DNA from: Erigeron canadensis | Lineage: Eukaryota > Streptophyta > Magnoliopsida > Asterales > Asteraceae | DNA: 64,000 nucleotides | Assembly (NCBI RefSeq): GCF_010389155.1 | Contig: NC_057768.1 | Location: 40,899,633 to 40,963,632 of the forward strand | Direction: 5' to 3' | Shown: positions 48,701 through 60,999 of the stretch, piece after piece | Position numbering within the stretch: the first letter of the stretch is position 1 | How the letters are laid out: each line of letters starts with the position of its first letter | Translations under genes and position numbers: made by a program | The notes under the pieces: generated by a model | Seen by the model: only the letters and a program-made list of their open reading frames with translations | What the model was told of the DNA's origin: nothing | Database searches by the model: none

Positions 48701-49400
48701 ATTAAGCATAAACTGATAAACACACATAGTTCTTTTACTTTAAAACTCAATCTTTTTCGCATAAACAAGTTCAGATCAAATCCATAAGTAGTACTATAAC
48801 TGCACCATTACTCGTAACAAATTCTGAGCTAGAATTAACTAGCTAAATCTAGGAAAATAAAAAATCAACTAATTTGTACGTTTACGCACTTATAAAGCAA
48901 TGTTCGTATTCTTGAAGTAATATCATCAAGTTTCACAAACAGCAAAATACTATTAGTCAATCATTATATATTTTTATTATCTTCTTGGATCAATACTACT
49001 AAATATTCACGCAATTACTAATAAACTAGATCAAGCATGTTATTATTATTACCTTTCCGATGCATAAATCTACAAACAGAATGTATATAAAAAAAAAGAA
49101 AATTAATTTATTTAATATAAATAAATATTATCATAGATATAAACAGAATGTATATATACCATAACTGTCTAAGGTTTGATCATCTTTCAAAATCCTTCCT
49201 TTATAAATCAATCGTTGTTGATTGGCCGGAACATCGCATTTTTGAGCCAACAGATCTTTGAAATCGACGACGGTTGATCGGAGCGATGCACGGACGGCGA
49301 ACTTATTGCCGTTAGAGCATCGGATATTGAGATTGATCTCTGTATTATTATCGCCACCGTCAACGGTGGTGGTTTGAGTTGACTCACCTTCTACACCCAT
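45716..49400 (-). CDS. DSK2-like: ubiquilin, ubiquitin receptor DSK2-type
   Basis: Eight exons join in frame to 534 residues, close to the usual DSK2 length: 49400-49160, 48652-47903, 47220-47045, 46956-46843, 46758-46703, 46617-46589, 46507-46418 and 45864-45716. The N-terminal ubiquitin-like domain (about residues 20-95) is recognisable by [20 protein letters not shown] and [12 protein letters not shown] Gly/Ala/Pro-rich linker follows. STI1-type repeats rich in Met, Asn, Pro and Gln come next ([55 protein letters not shown]). The C-terminal UBA domain (about 490-534) has [19 protein letters not shown] and VERLLGNFG. The protein binds ubiquitinated clients through UBA and the proteasome through the ubiquitin-like domain; plant DSK2 also acts as an autophagy receptor in brassinosteroid signalling (established for Arabidopsis). 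All domains are intact. The donor of exon 2 has one alternative 8 nt away. Confidence 0.95.
46193..46212. repeat. 20-bp perfect palindrome in DSK2 intron 7
   Basis: ATATGCTACTAGTAGCATAT, self-complementary over its full length. Function unknown; may be chance or a MITE remnant. Confidence 0.6.
47280..47890. mobile_element. probable MITE in DSK2 intron 2
   Basis: The long intron holds GAATGG/CCATTCC-rich ends (near 47300 and 47800-47860), reminiscent of the foldback MITE at 871-1156. Boundaries and target duplication could not be fixed. Confidence 0.3.
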
Positions 49401-49447
49401 TATTATTAATAATTATTTTGTGAAAACCCTAGTTTATTAATTTTAAT

Positions 49448-49471
49448 AGATAGATAGATAGATAGATAGAT
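49448..49471 (+). repeat. (GATA)n in the DSK2 5' flank
   Basis: About six ATAG/GATA units about 50 bp upstream of the DSK2 start codon, within the probable 5' leader or core promoter. Confidence 0.8.
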
Positions 49472-49700
49472 ACAGAAGCAACTGTATACACGAATTTTAG
49501 ATTAAAAACAAACCGAAAGAGGATTGGAGATGATGCTGTTATTATTATTATTGTCGAATTGGAAGATCCTTTTTTTTATTATTTAATAAATTACAATATA
49601 ATGGAAAAAGATAAAGAAAAAAAGGTCAAAGTTTGCGAACGCATACGCATATGCCGTATCCCGTATACCAGATTTGGATCATAAAAAGATATATTGTTAT

Positions 49701-49913
49701 TAATTTAAAAAGATATTTAAATCATAAAAAGATATAATATTAATTTTCAAAAATAAAAGATATAATTTTATATATTAATTTAAAAAGATATTTAAATCAT
49801 AAAAAGATATAATATTAATTTTCAAAAATAAAAGATATAATTTTATATATTAATTTAAAAAGATATTTAAATCATAAAAAGATATAATATTAATTTTCAA
49901 AAATAAAAGATAT
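49701..49913 (+). repeat. 75-bp tandem repeat, three copies
   Basis: TAATTTAAAAAGATATTTAA starts copies at 49701, 49776 and 49851 with near-perfect identity. A related partial copy occurs near 50777. Confidence 0.85.
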
Positions 49914-51658
49914 CTCTAATAGAGGATAGATTAAGGCTAATGTGGCAATCTTGTGTAATTAACATCTAGGATTTTTTCCAATTTGACATTCTCTTAGTAT
50001 TTTCACACTAATTGATATACTAATACTATTATTTATTTAGATTGGGGTTCTATTTATATATTTTATCTTTATTTTTTAGAGATACACCAAGATCCTATCC
50101 AATTATTTATAAATCGACTATTAATTTCTTATTTAAATATTATAACTTATTAGATGGACCATTATCAAATCCTACTAAATAGAGATCGACCATCTATGTT
50201 TCTTTTCAAATGATATAAAGCTAAATTTAATCACATGTTTATTAAGTTAATTTGAAGAAACAAAAGTTATGATTGAACAACGGAAGTTTGATCAATTGTC
50301 TTTTAATATATATTAAGATTTATCAACTAAGAATGTTATGTAAAATTAAATGAGATAAGTTTATATACATATATTGCATTTCAATTGATATGTAAATAAC
50401 GACTACTTATTTAACAATATGACAAATAAACAAAAATCATATTTGTTATCAAAATAAAAATACTTATAAACTTTCTCATATTCTCCCTTAGTTATATATA
50501 AAAAGAGTCATAAAATTGTAAAACCTTTTCCTTTAAATTAATTAGTATGATTTAGCTTAATGTGAATGTTAAAACAACTTTTTTTTCTTTTAAGTTATGT
50601 ATACGACTATATATGACATTAAAAAAATATTTACTAACTATTTTATATAAAATTAATACATTTCAGTTATTAAGAGTATTAAATAAATCATATATTATCT
50701 ACTTATTATAATATTACCGAATTTACTATGATATTAACGTCCAACAGACGGATTTAATCTAGTAATTTTATATATATTAATTTAAAAAGATAAAATCATA
50801 AAAAGGAGAAATAATTTGATATAATAATTTAAAACCAATGAATATGTAAATATCTATCAATATATATAACAATGTCTTAAATTAATTAATTCCTAAACAA
50901 ATAAGAACCCTTAGATGAAATTCCATCTTTGATTTATAAACATTAGATCAAATTTAATTATTTTATTTTTATTAATTGATAATATTAATACTTATATTTT
51001 ACATCATTTGTCAAAATATACTCTTATTAATTATTAAAACATACCATTATAGTATGTACGTATTGCACTTTATATAATTAGTAAAATGTCAATAGATCTA
51101 GAATATATAATAAACTTATATTATGAAATTTCCAAAATTCACATTGGTTGTTTACAGAAAACTTGATTTAAAAAAAATATATATGTAAAATTGAACATAT
51201 TATATCGGCTAAGCAAATTAATATCTACATAAAGAGGAAACATATTATGAGAAAGCTATTTTATAGTCTTAAAAAATAATTTAAAAAACCTTATGTTAAC
51301 GAATAGAAAAGTTCTAGCTTTAGGGGTATCTTCAAAATCTACTATGTGTCCCCGGATGTGATTTTGTCTTAAGGATTTGGGTTTAAGTTTTGAGTTTCTC
51401 ATCTCAAGGTATCTTTCATGAAGAGAGGGTTGGAGGTCCAACAAATCGTTGGTTAAAATTGTTTACAGCACGTCTGAATCAAAACTAACTTTATAAAAAA
51501 GTTAGTAGTGCTCACTATCTACTTTTATTTATTACTATTATAATATCTTTTATTTATTTTTTAAAAGGACACATTTTTTAATTAACTAATGAAAATACAA
51601 AAGTGATCATGCGAGTAAAGTTCATATTCTTAAACATGTTAAAATAAGTAACAGGATT
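49914..51658. other. AT-rich intergenic DNA with a Helitron 3' end
   Basis: No gene. At 50738-50762 the stem CGTC...GACG is followed by GATTTAAT and CTAG then T, a forward Helitron 3' terminus. Its 5' end was not found. Confidence 0.4.
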
Positions 51659-52129
51659 TAAGGGTGTAAAAAATGAATCGGAAAACCGAAAAACCGGTCC
51701 GAACGGTGTGATCCGAAAAAAAATGAAACCCGAAAAAATCAAAAACCGAAAAAACGATGTATAACAGTTCCGTTACGGTTTAATATTTATTACCCTACAG
51801 TTGACCGAACAAAACCGAATTTTGATATGTCTACACATAATCATATATATGTATATTTATTTATTTACTTATAAAACAAAATATTAATGTACTTAAGTGA
51901 CTATTATACATAGAAAAACTAAATTATTACAAATGTAAATTGACTATTATAATTGAAATTTTAAATGTTATATTAGCATTACTTAGTAAATGTTTAACAA
52001 AAAATCGAACCGAGATTAACCGGTTTTTTCGGATAACTAAAATTAACGGTTCAAAATTTCTAAATAACCGAACCCGGTCCAAAAAACGGTTTGAATTTTC
52101 TAGCTAATGGAACCAAACTGTTTATAACC
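51659..52129. mobile_element. DNA transposon with 10-bp target duplication
   Basis: TAACAGGATT flanks the element at 51649-51658 and 52130-52139. The ends (left AGGGTGTAAAAAA, right reversed AGGTTATAAACAG) are weakly inverted. Subterminal regions are packed with ACCGAA/AACCGGT motifs, as in the hAT element at 7.2 kb. The 8-10 bp duplication fits hAT or Mutator; superfamily open. Confidence 0.5.
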
Positions 52130-52139
52130 TAACAGGATT

Positions 52140-54126
52140 GAAACAAGAATATAAGATTGAAAATGAAGTTAAACAAATAAAGATGATGATATCTATTTAT
52201 TAATAGTTAAGTTGACTCAACATTCCCCAAGTTCATCCAAGGATTGAACGTTTGATTTTAATTTCAAAAGGCAAGGGAATCTACAAAATGAAAGTTTAAA
52301 CATATTTTGATTCATTATATACCAAAAAAATCATCCTTAAAAGAATAAAGATCGTTGGATACATAATGTAGTTTAAGATTTATAATTGGGTATTTGATTT
52401 TATATAAATAAGAAGATAATATGTTTGTTAAAATTTCATTTAAATCACATGGTAGATCGATATGAACCCTTTGATCCCGTGTGCCGAATTGGCACCTACG
52501 AAACCTCAATGCTGAGTTTTTTTGCATCGATGATTAGCTACCATTATCAGTCTTATTCATGGCAAAAATTGAACATGCATCTCTTAAGATAACAGACTCT
52601 CAATGATGTCATGGTGGCCAACTCACCTAAATGAGTTGGTTTGAATTTTAATCATTATAGTAAATAAAGTTTGTCTATTTATATTTACTTTTATATCGTC
52701 ATTATAAAAATATATAACAACCATAAAACCAACTACACTACAGAGCAATTTTGAATATTACCATCTTCACCAGTATTAGATCTATTTAACATTACATTGT
52801 CATTATACAAAAATTTATATATTTTACTAGCCATTTTTGATGCAAATAAAATTTTAAATAACAATACAATTGTATTTTAACATATCTTATTTATAATTAA
52901 TAATTGTGTTATTCTTAAAACTTATTATATTTGCAACTTGCCGAAGGTCTTTCACTTCTTTCCTTTTAATAAAATAAAATTTTGGCGGTCAAAAATTTTT
53001 TTTTTATTATATTTATCTCACGTATTTATATTGTTTCGTGTAATATGCGGGAAAATATAATTTACTTTTATATATACAAAAATACGATTTTCTTAGATAG
53101 TTATTAACCAATTGAAATGTTTTATTTCACTCAATCAACATTTACAAATGTTGTTGATCCTATCAAATTGAAAAACTTATTACTCGACGCTTTTAATAAG
53201 TTATTTATTAAATGTTTTTCTTAATAAATATAGATGTTGAAATTTAGGGTCTCTTATAAGATTATATATATTATGAACTTTCAAATCTTGATTATTGTAT
53301 TGTTAGATTTTAATTTCCTAAATATTTTAGTTTTTTAAGTTTGTTACATAAACCTAATATTTGTTTCAAATATTATTAATATTACTAACAAAATTCAACC
53401 ATGATTTTCAGAAAAATACTTTGAAAAATTCTAAAAAATTAACTATAAGTACATAATTTGAAACTCTAAATATATTGATGTAAAATTAATTTTAAAAATT
53501 TCAAAAGGTTAAGTATAAACACAAAAAGTAAACTTTCAAAATGTGAGCTATTGACAAGGTCTTAAACCTTAGGGAAATCCATCAGGGTATAAATCACACT
53601 TCCGACATTTGTAGGAGTAGATAATTAAGAGGGTTTTCGAGATTACTGGGTTTCATCCCAAATATGTGTGGTTCAAATGCTAACTACTTTTGTTTTGTTA
53701 AATTTCTTTATGTGTGTATTTATATAAACATTAAACTACGTGAAAAATGTAAAAAATGAGTAATATAGTTACACTAATTAAAAAAAAGTCAAATTCATAT
53801 AGAGCTCTTATTTATATTCTGCTAAACAAATCTGTTTATATTGGATTTTAAACTATCACTTGTTACAATAATTTAAAGTGTTCTAATTGTTTATAGAAAC
53901 ATAAAATCATGAAATTTTATGGTTTTTTTCTATATAAAGACATACTTTAACTTTGATCGTAAATGCGATAGTTTTCAATGAAAATTTGTTTATATGCATA
54001 TTAATTCATAGATACTAATTAATTTACATTTTTGGCATCATGATACTAATTAATCTATTTTCAACATCTTTCATTTATGTTTGTCAATGTATGAATTGTG
54101 AAACTTGTCACTAATTAAATATGTTA
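52140..54126. other. intergenic, nothing recognised
   Basis: AT-rich with no coding or RNA signal that I can defend. Confidence 0.4.
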
Positions 54127-54156
54127 TCTCGCGTATTACGCGGGACAATAATCTAG
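54127..54156 (+). mobile_element. Helitron 3' terminus
   Basis: CTCGCGTATTACGCGGG (hairpin), then ACAATAAT and CTAG followed by T. A well-preserved end; the element extends leftward to an unidentified 5' end. Directly after it, a GC-rich GTGCGTTGCGGCGGTG segment (54187-54202) suggests a second, reversed end. Confidence 0.55.
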
Positions 54157-54469
54157 TATATATATATATACGAGAGAAGATACTCGTGCGTTGCGGCGGT
54201 GAGATGATAGGGTGATAGGTCATAGAGTGTGATAGCCAAATGTCTTAGCCGTACCGGCTCCGCCATCATTTTAAAATTCGTCAAAAGTATATCGAATGAC
54301 ATCACCAATGAATGAGCATTAAATTTTAAGAACACCCATAAAATTTTTATAATTTATCGATGTACACGCTTTTTGATACTAAAGATTTTCACTGAATTAG
54401 AGGAATAAAATGATTTATGGAATAGAGATAAACAAATAAGTAGTTGAGATTTGAGGAAAGATTAAAAAA

Positions 54470-54710
54470 AGAAAGTTGAAAGTTGTAGAGCATTGATGTA
54501 TGGTATATCATGCATTATCATATGTACATTTTTGAAATTTAATGTTGAAACCTTTAATTTATGGAAAAGAGAGAGAAAAATGAATGGTTGAAATTTAAGG
54601 TGAGAAAAGAAAATGAAAGTTGAAAGTTGAAAATTATGATGCATTGTTGTATGGTATATCATGCATTATCATGTGTACATTGTTGAAATTGAAAGTTGAA
54701 ACCTTATTTG
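54470..54710 (+). repeat. imperfect direct duplication of about 165 bp
   Basis: GAAAGTTGAAAGTTG...GCATTG(A/T)TGTATGGTATATCATGCATTATCAT occurs at about 54472 and 54616, with following TGTTGAAA...ACCTT in both. Confidence 0.6.
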
Positions 54711-55262
54711 CTTTATAATATAGTATATATAGGGGAAAGATAATATATATATATATATATATATACATATAGTGGAAAGATAATTAGAGTACAAGCAATC
54801 CAAGAAGTACAAGGGGGTCAATTATGGCCGTCCGATCAAGGGCTTAGATCAAGCCATCATCTCTTTTTTCCTCCTTCTCCGGCTGTTGTGTCATCTCCTT
54901 CTTTTCCAACGAGACTGCCTTATATTCTCTTTTTTCATATATATATATATATAGCTTTTAGTTAATACAAAACAAGTATTAAGTAAAATAAAAAAAAACA
55001 ATAGTTTTTTTTTTACTGAAAATCACCGTACATCATGCAAATCATTGTGCATCAGTTGGTTTGTGAATCTCCGTGCATCAATTTAACTATGATCTAAGGG
55101 TCAATATCATATCTTATTTGTTTTATTTTAATACTTATTTTACTTTATATTGCTATTTTGTATATAAACATAAACATTTACAAAAAATATGAACAAAAAT
55201 AGAAAATAAGTTAATAATTTTTCTTTTACAAATTAAATATTATTTTATCATTTGATAAATAA

Positions 55263-55577
55263 TCTATATTCCGTTATAAAACAACCCCCCCTCTTCTTAA
55301 TTTTAAGAACCTGAAATGACACATTTACCGTCCATCTTAATAACATCATTATTTCTATTTTATAGACTGTGACTAAAATGCCCTTAAAAAAATTCAACAC
55401 CTATTTTTTCCTCACGCAGAAACACATAACAAAAACCCTAACTCAAAGATCGTTCCCCCCTTCATATCCCACACAACAATTCATCACATCTCCGACCGCA
55501 ACGAAATTACTTTTACGTTAATTACCACACCATATCGTCGCCGTTACTATCGCTGCATTGCGTGGGCACCAATCTAG
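55263..55577 (+). mobile_element. short non-autonomous Helitron, 315 bp
   Basis: Begins TCTATATTCCGTTATAAAAC after A, ends GCATTGCGTGGGC + ACCAAT + CTAG before T. The interior has a CCCCCC tract and the CGTCGCCGTTACTATCGC stretch shared in style with the element at 62976. No coding capacity. 55578-56521 to its right shows no gene. Confidence 0.7.
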
Positions 55578-56521
55578 TTAAAATTAATTGATAACTCCCA
55601 TCAATACTTAAAATAAAATAATTAAAACATTTTTGTTTTTACCATTTTTTCCAATTTAAAAAATGAAAAGAACGAAAATCATCTACCCTTTCTCGTTTTC
55701 GTTCTTTTGTCTATAAAAAACGTCATTCCAAGCATTTTTTTTTCTTTCTATTCTCTCAATCTCTCCTAATGTTATATATAGTGAAAAATTATTTTAAGAA
55801 CATCTAAAAAGGCAAGAACTTTTAATAACTTTTTAAATCAAGCTTAATCCTTAATTATTATTTACATGATAATTGTTTTTTGATTGTTTTTTAATTATTT
55901 AGATGAAATTTTAGATTTTACAGTTATGTAGAAACATGGATTATCATCCATTATGCAATTTTTGGAAACATGAATTTTATGATCACATGTGCACGAATAC
56001 GTTATGATCACATGTATGCAGGTCGATCATATGTATGCAAGTTTTTTTTGTAAAATAATATTTTCATGAGATTGATGATGATCAAATGTATATAGATGGT
56101 TATATGAACATTGTTAAGCAATTATATAACCATTTGAACATGTATAAACAATTATATAGTGAATAATTTGAATTTAAAAAGGGTTTTTAAAGGTTTTGGG
56201 TTCTTAAAATAACCTTACCCTATATATATATATATATGAAGCCCATTATATAAAACAATCCATAAAGGCCCAGAAGTATTAATCCAATTGGTGGATTTAC
56301 AGTTAATTTTTTGGCTTTGAGATTGTGGGTAAAAACGTATAATCATATAATTATTCAATCGCTGTCAATGGGATTGTTTGTTGCATTATGTTTGATTGTA
56401 TACGCTCTATTAGTTGGATGCGATGGATCAAGAGCATTTGAGTTATTTCACCTCCATTTTGAGATGAAGAAATGATATTAGTATCATGATATTTTATTAA
56501 TCTATCACACTACATTGTATA

Positions 56522-57139
56522 AGGGCGGATGTAATATAGGATTAACGGGGGTAATGCCCCCTATTGGCTGTCCATAATACATATTTTGGGTATGTAAAAC
56601 TATGTTACAAAAGCCCAAATACTACTAAATGCCCTCAGCCCAAAATTTAAATGCCCCAACTTAAGCACTAATTTGGAAAAATGGATTGTCAGATAACAAT
56701 CAAAGTCCGTTTAAAAAGAAGATAACAATTCAAAATTGAAAATAATAATTAATTACAACTCCAAAAGTTTGTATTATTATTATTTATATTCAAATAGACT
56801 TAAATAATAACAATACAAATATCCCAACGTTTTATACCAATAAAGTAAGTAAAAATACTAACATAACTTATAATTTATAAACCATAATTAACAAGAAATA
56901 GCTTATCAGTTGCAATTATGTATTGAAAATTAATTTATTAGTTGTTTTATTTGTTTGTTGCAATTTGTCAATTATGCATTTTATATTTGTTTGATATTGG
57001 TGAAGAATTTTGAAGGAGAAATAATCCTAATACGTATAGGATCTTAAGGTGTAATTTAATGAAGTTTACTATTTTCGGCATCAAACGTTACCACTTTTTT
57101 TTTTGCCCCCGTTTACACAAATTCATGGATCCGCCTCTG
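56522..57139. mobile_element. hAT-like DNA transposon, 618 bp
   Basis: The left end AGGGCGGATGTAATATAGG and the right end reversed, CAGAGGCGGATCCATGAATT, share the GGCGGAT core. Flanks ATTGTATA (56514-56521) and ATTGTACA (57140-57147) make an 8-bp duplication with one mismatch. Subterminal GGGGGTAATGCCCCC and TGCCCCC support it. No transposase. Non-autonomous. Confidence 0.6.
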
Positions 57140-57147
57140 ATTGTACA

Positions 57148-58095
57148 AGACTACAAGTTGATGATGCATGAATATGATAGATTAATAAGAACTTATGGTA
57201 CTAATATCATCACCCTTTAAGATGGGGTGTCGTTATGTCGAGTGGACTGCTTCATATTGCTCATCTCTCTTAGCAAATACCAATACAAATAAATGATAGT
57301 GTCAGTCAATGAGTCGAATTATTAGTGTTTGGGTTCGGTTAAGTCGGGTTCGGCAACAATTATTTTGAGCTCGACTCAAGTTCAATAACATTGGTATATC
57401 GAAGATTGTTTGCAAGTCAAGTTATGATATTCTATTCAGCTCATTTGTAAACTCGTTTTACTATTTTGAGTCGAGCTAGTCAAACCAAGTTTATTGAGTC
57501 CAGCGAGCGACCATACCTTTTCATACTTATGTATATTCAAATTAAGATATGTATGCAAGGATTTGAACTCACAATCATTTGTTATAAATGTACAAAGTTG
57601 TAATCAGAAATACTAGACCAATTGATAGGTTTATCCGTTTATTTATTTCAAATGAACAGTTTAATCATGATATTTTTTTCTTCTTGCTTTTTAACGGCAA
57701 TTTCTCTTTGTATTTATTAACTAAAGTTTGAATCTATTTTGAGAAATTCAAGATACTTTGGCGATCTTACTTGGATGTTAGACTTGCTACAATAGAGACA
57801 TCGAATCCATCATGTCCACTTGTCTTGCCCATCTCCTTTAGATGTCAAACTAATTCAAAAAAGATGTCAAAATCCCATCATGTCTACTTGTCTATACGAG
57901 TATACCCATCCCCCAATTACTTGATTTATATTACTCCGTATTATTGTTGAAGAGTTGATCTATATGATAAAAAATCTTATCTTTTAAAGAAGTCTAAGAT
58001 TTAATCACTAACATTAATATATTTTAAGATTAATAGATTAATGATGGTAGTCTAAAGATATGCCGTTGAAAAATACTGTATATAAAAATGGGTTT
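57148..58095. other. intergenic, nothing recognised
   Basis: No supported exon or repeat boundary. Motifs such as TCGAGCTAGTCAAACC near 57470 suggest older transposon remnants. Confidence 0.35.
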
Positions 58096-58245
58096 TGTTA
58101 GTGACAGCTCTTAGGGTTGTCAGTAAAAACTAATTGGGTGCATTAAAATTTGTACTTTGCTGTTAGAAAAATCAGATGACGGTTTTTAATATATAATGTA
58201 CAAGTTTTTAAACATGTAATATGCTGTTAGTGACAGCCCGAAGTC
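58096..58245. mobile_element. about 150-bp MITE
   Basis: Left arm TTAGTGACAGCTCTTAGGG and right arm TTAGTGACAGCCCGAAGTC; the inner part of the right arm, reverse-complemented (GGGCTGTCACTAAC), pairs with the left GGGTTGTCAGTAAA. Foldback continues toward TTTGTAC/GTACAAG. Related in plan to the MITE at 11199. Confidence 0.5.
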
Positions 58246-58453
58246 ATTATCATTTTCCTATAAAAATTAAGAAAAGTAATAAGCACAACTGTTTGACACA
58301 TGCAAAATCCATTTATGCTTAAATAATGTATGGATGTAGATATGAAATCTTTTTAACCATTAAAAATTGTCTACCCATCCTCTAAACTTGACTGATTTTA
58401 AACCTTTTTAAAATCCAATGTCAATACTCGTTTGACACATGTAATATTAGTTT

Positions 58454-58683
58454 TTTTAAAAAATAAAGTAATTATTAATGTCGTTTTTTACGAGCTTTGG
58501 GTCCCAAATATCGTCTTGGACGGTGTACGAGAGAGGTTGAAATGTAGACAGTCTTACCCTACCAAAGATAGAGATGCTGCTTCCAGATTCTACTAAAGGT
58601 AGAAAAGGACTTACAGCCTGACTGGACATGAGGATCGAACTCATAATCTTTGTATCCAGAGACAAGAGCTTAAACCACCAAAC
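58454..58683 (-). mobile_element. Au-like SINE, full length, 230 bp
   Basis: Flanked by the perfect 18-bp target duplication CACATGTAATATTAGTTT at 58436-58453 and 58684-58701. Read on the minus strand it starts with a tRNA-like head: TGGTGGTTTAAGC as A box and GAGTTCGATCCTC as B box. It then has the Au-type body GGAAGCAGCATCTC...GGTAGGGTAAGACTGTCTAC and an A/T-rich tail ending at 58454. It sits about 170 bp upstream of the FMO start codon, and its insertion predates or post-dates the promoter unknowably from this sequence alone. Confidence 0.8.
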
Positions 58684-58770
58684 CACATGTAATATTAGTT
58701 TATGCCTAAATATTTTCTGTTCGAATATTTATACTCACAGCTCATCATTATAATCTCTTTTAACAATTAG

Positions 58771-58778
58771 TATAAATA
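58771..58778 (+). promoter_or_regulatory. TATA box of the FMO gene
   Basis: TATAAATA, 82 bp upstream of the ATG at 58853. Sequence and distance are typical for a plant core promoter. Confidence 0.65.
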
Positions 58779-58852
58779 GCGAAGTTGACATCTGAAAGAT
58801 TGCACATACCAATTAATACCCCATTGAAATTAAGAAATATAATACATTAGTA

Positions 58853-60999
58853 ATGGAAAGAAAACAAGTGGCGATCGTGGGTGCCGGAATCAGTGGCCTG
58901 CTTGCTTGTAAATATTGTCTTTCCAAAGGATTCAATCCCATTGTTTTCGATTTAGAATCCGAGATTGGTGGTGTTTGGTCTAAAACCATCAAAACCACAA
59001 GGCTTCAAGCACCCAAAGGTTTGTACCAGTTTTCTGACTTCCCATGGCCCGATTCTGTCACGGACCACTTCCCTACCCAACAACAAATGCTAGATTACTT
59101 TCGGTCTTATGCCAACCACTTCCATCTCATGCCACATATTAAACTGAATTCACGGGTTACGGGAATCAGCTATGACGGGCCAACGTCCGAGACATGGTCG
59201 TTATGGAATGGCATTGCCGAAACATGCCCTCCTAAAGGGAAATGGAATGTTACCGTGGAGGATACTCGAACCACCCTAACCCGGGTATGTATGGATAAAA
59301 GGATATGTCATTTCCTTAAGTTTATAAAAGAAAATGCTAAATGCAGTCCCATGAATGAATACACTTAGCGTTTATGAAAAAAAATAAAATTACACTATTT
59401 TATGTACCAACACTACTACTTAAGTAGTAAAGCCTAAAATAAATCTACATACATATACGTAGTTATCATGTTTTTCTTTGGTTTTATACAATTAATTGAT
59501 GAGATTTATTTATTAGAATTACATATTTCATCACCTGCAGGTTTACAATGTGGACTTTGTGATTCTGTGTTTGGGAAGATTCAAAGACGCACCAAACATG
59601 CCAGAATTCCCTGCTGGAAAAGGTCCAGAAGTTTTCCAAGGCAAAGCGATACACTCCATGAAATACGCAACCATGGATCACGACGAAGCTGCAGAATTCG
59701 TCAAAGGGAAGAAGGTCGTTGTGGTGGGGTTTGGAAAAACAGGTCTTGATATTTCTAGGGAGTGCGCGTCGGTCAATGGTAATTATTAGTTGCATCTGGT
59801 CATATATTGCCACATAATATTGATAATTAACCTTAATTCTCATGTAATGTAATGGTATCCAACTAAGCTTGCAACCTTAAATATTTAGGCCCGGAACTTC
59901 CTACGACAATATTGTATAGGCGTGATCACTGGAAGCTACCGGACTGGGCTCCATGGGGATACCCCATGACGTATTTCTATTTTAACCGCTTCTCTCAGCT
60001 TTTGGTTCATAAGCCCGGTGAAGGTTTTCTGCTCAGTCTCCTTGCCACGTTACTTTCACCTTTAGTAAGTCTTTCATATATATGGTCTATATATGTAACA
60101 GATATGGACAACTTTTATTTTTCTATATGTTGGTTTTATAATTATAGATTTTCTTCATTACCAAAACACATGGTAACTGACTCTGTGTGTTTAATCGATC
60201 ACTACTAAATGTAATTCGTAGCGTTGGGGAGTCTCGAAGCTTGTTGAAAGCTATGTGAAAAAGAAGCTTCCTCTTGCTAAGTATGACATGGTGCCACAAC
60301 ATAGTCTCTCAAAAGACATGCGCTCGTGTTTGATCCTGTATATGCCGGATCCAGACAACTTTTTTGATACTGTTGAAAAAGGAAGCATCAAGTTGAGGAA
60401 ATCTCAGAGTTATAGTTTTTATGAAAAAGGGATTTTGACCGATGAGACAACACAGATAGAAGCAGATATTGTTATTTTTGCTACCGGATTCAGAGGTGAA
60501 GAAAAGCTCAAAAATGTTTTTGAATCGTCAAAATTTGGTCAATTCATTGCGGGCTCACCACGAGTCCCTCTTTACCGGTAATTAACAGACATATCGAGTG
60601 GAAGATTAACAGAGACTTTATGTATATGATTGATTACTAAGTAACTATTGTGTGATCTGCAGGGAATGCATTCATCCAGAAATACCACAGCTTGCGGTTA
60701 TTGGGTTTTCTGAAAGTCTTTCAAATCTTTACATATCGGAAATGAGGGCTAAATGGGTAGCAGCCCTTCTCGAAGGAGCGTTCAAGTTACCAAGTGTTGA
60801 CGAGATGGAAAGAGATATCGAGAGATGGGATGAGTATATGAAACAATCAAGTGAAGAATATCATTACCGCTCATCAGTTGGCACTTTAGAGATTTGGTAC
60901 AATGACCAGTTGTGCAAAGATATGGGCATGAAACCTATGAGGAAAAGTGGAATGTTGGCTAACCTTTTCGAACCTCATGGTCCCATGGACTATGCCTAA
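58853..60999 (+). CDS. flavin-containing monooxygenase, FMO1-like
   Basis: Five exons join in frame to 512 residues: 58853-59284, 59541-59778, 59889-60064, 60222-60577 and 60663-60999. The FAD-binding Rossmann motif is GAGISG at residues 10-15, with IGGVW and FPWP downstream. The FMO-identifying motif FQGKAIHSMKY (FxGxxxHxxxY) lies at 176-186. The NADPH-binding motif GFGKTG is at 207-212. IFATGFRG is the conserved ATG-type motif of the second half. Plant FMOs N- or S-oxygenate small molecules; Arabidopsis FMO1 makes N-hydroxypipecolic acid in systemic immunity (established). This gene shares the FMO1-type FSDFPWP, HSF/HSL-SKD and C-terminal layout, but FMO1-like copies are numerous, so the substrate is not known. 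No signal peptide; cytosolic or ER-facing. The gene appears intact. Confidence 0.9.

Noticed and set aside
59330..59370. MITE in FMO intron 1 (GCTAAATGCAGTCCCATGAA)
   Set aside because: Resembles the end of the 11.2-kb MITE but has only one arm; too short to delimit.
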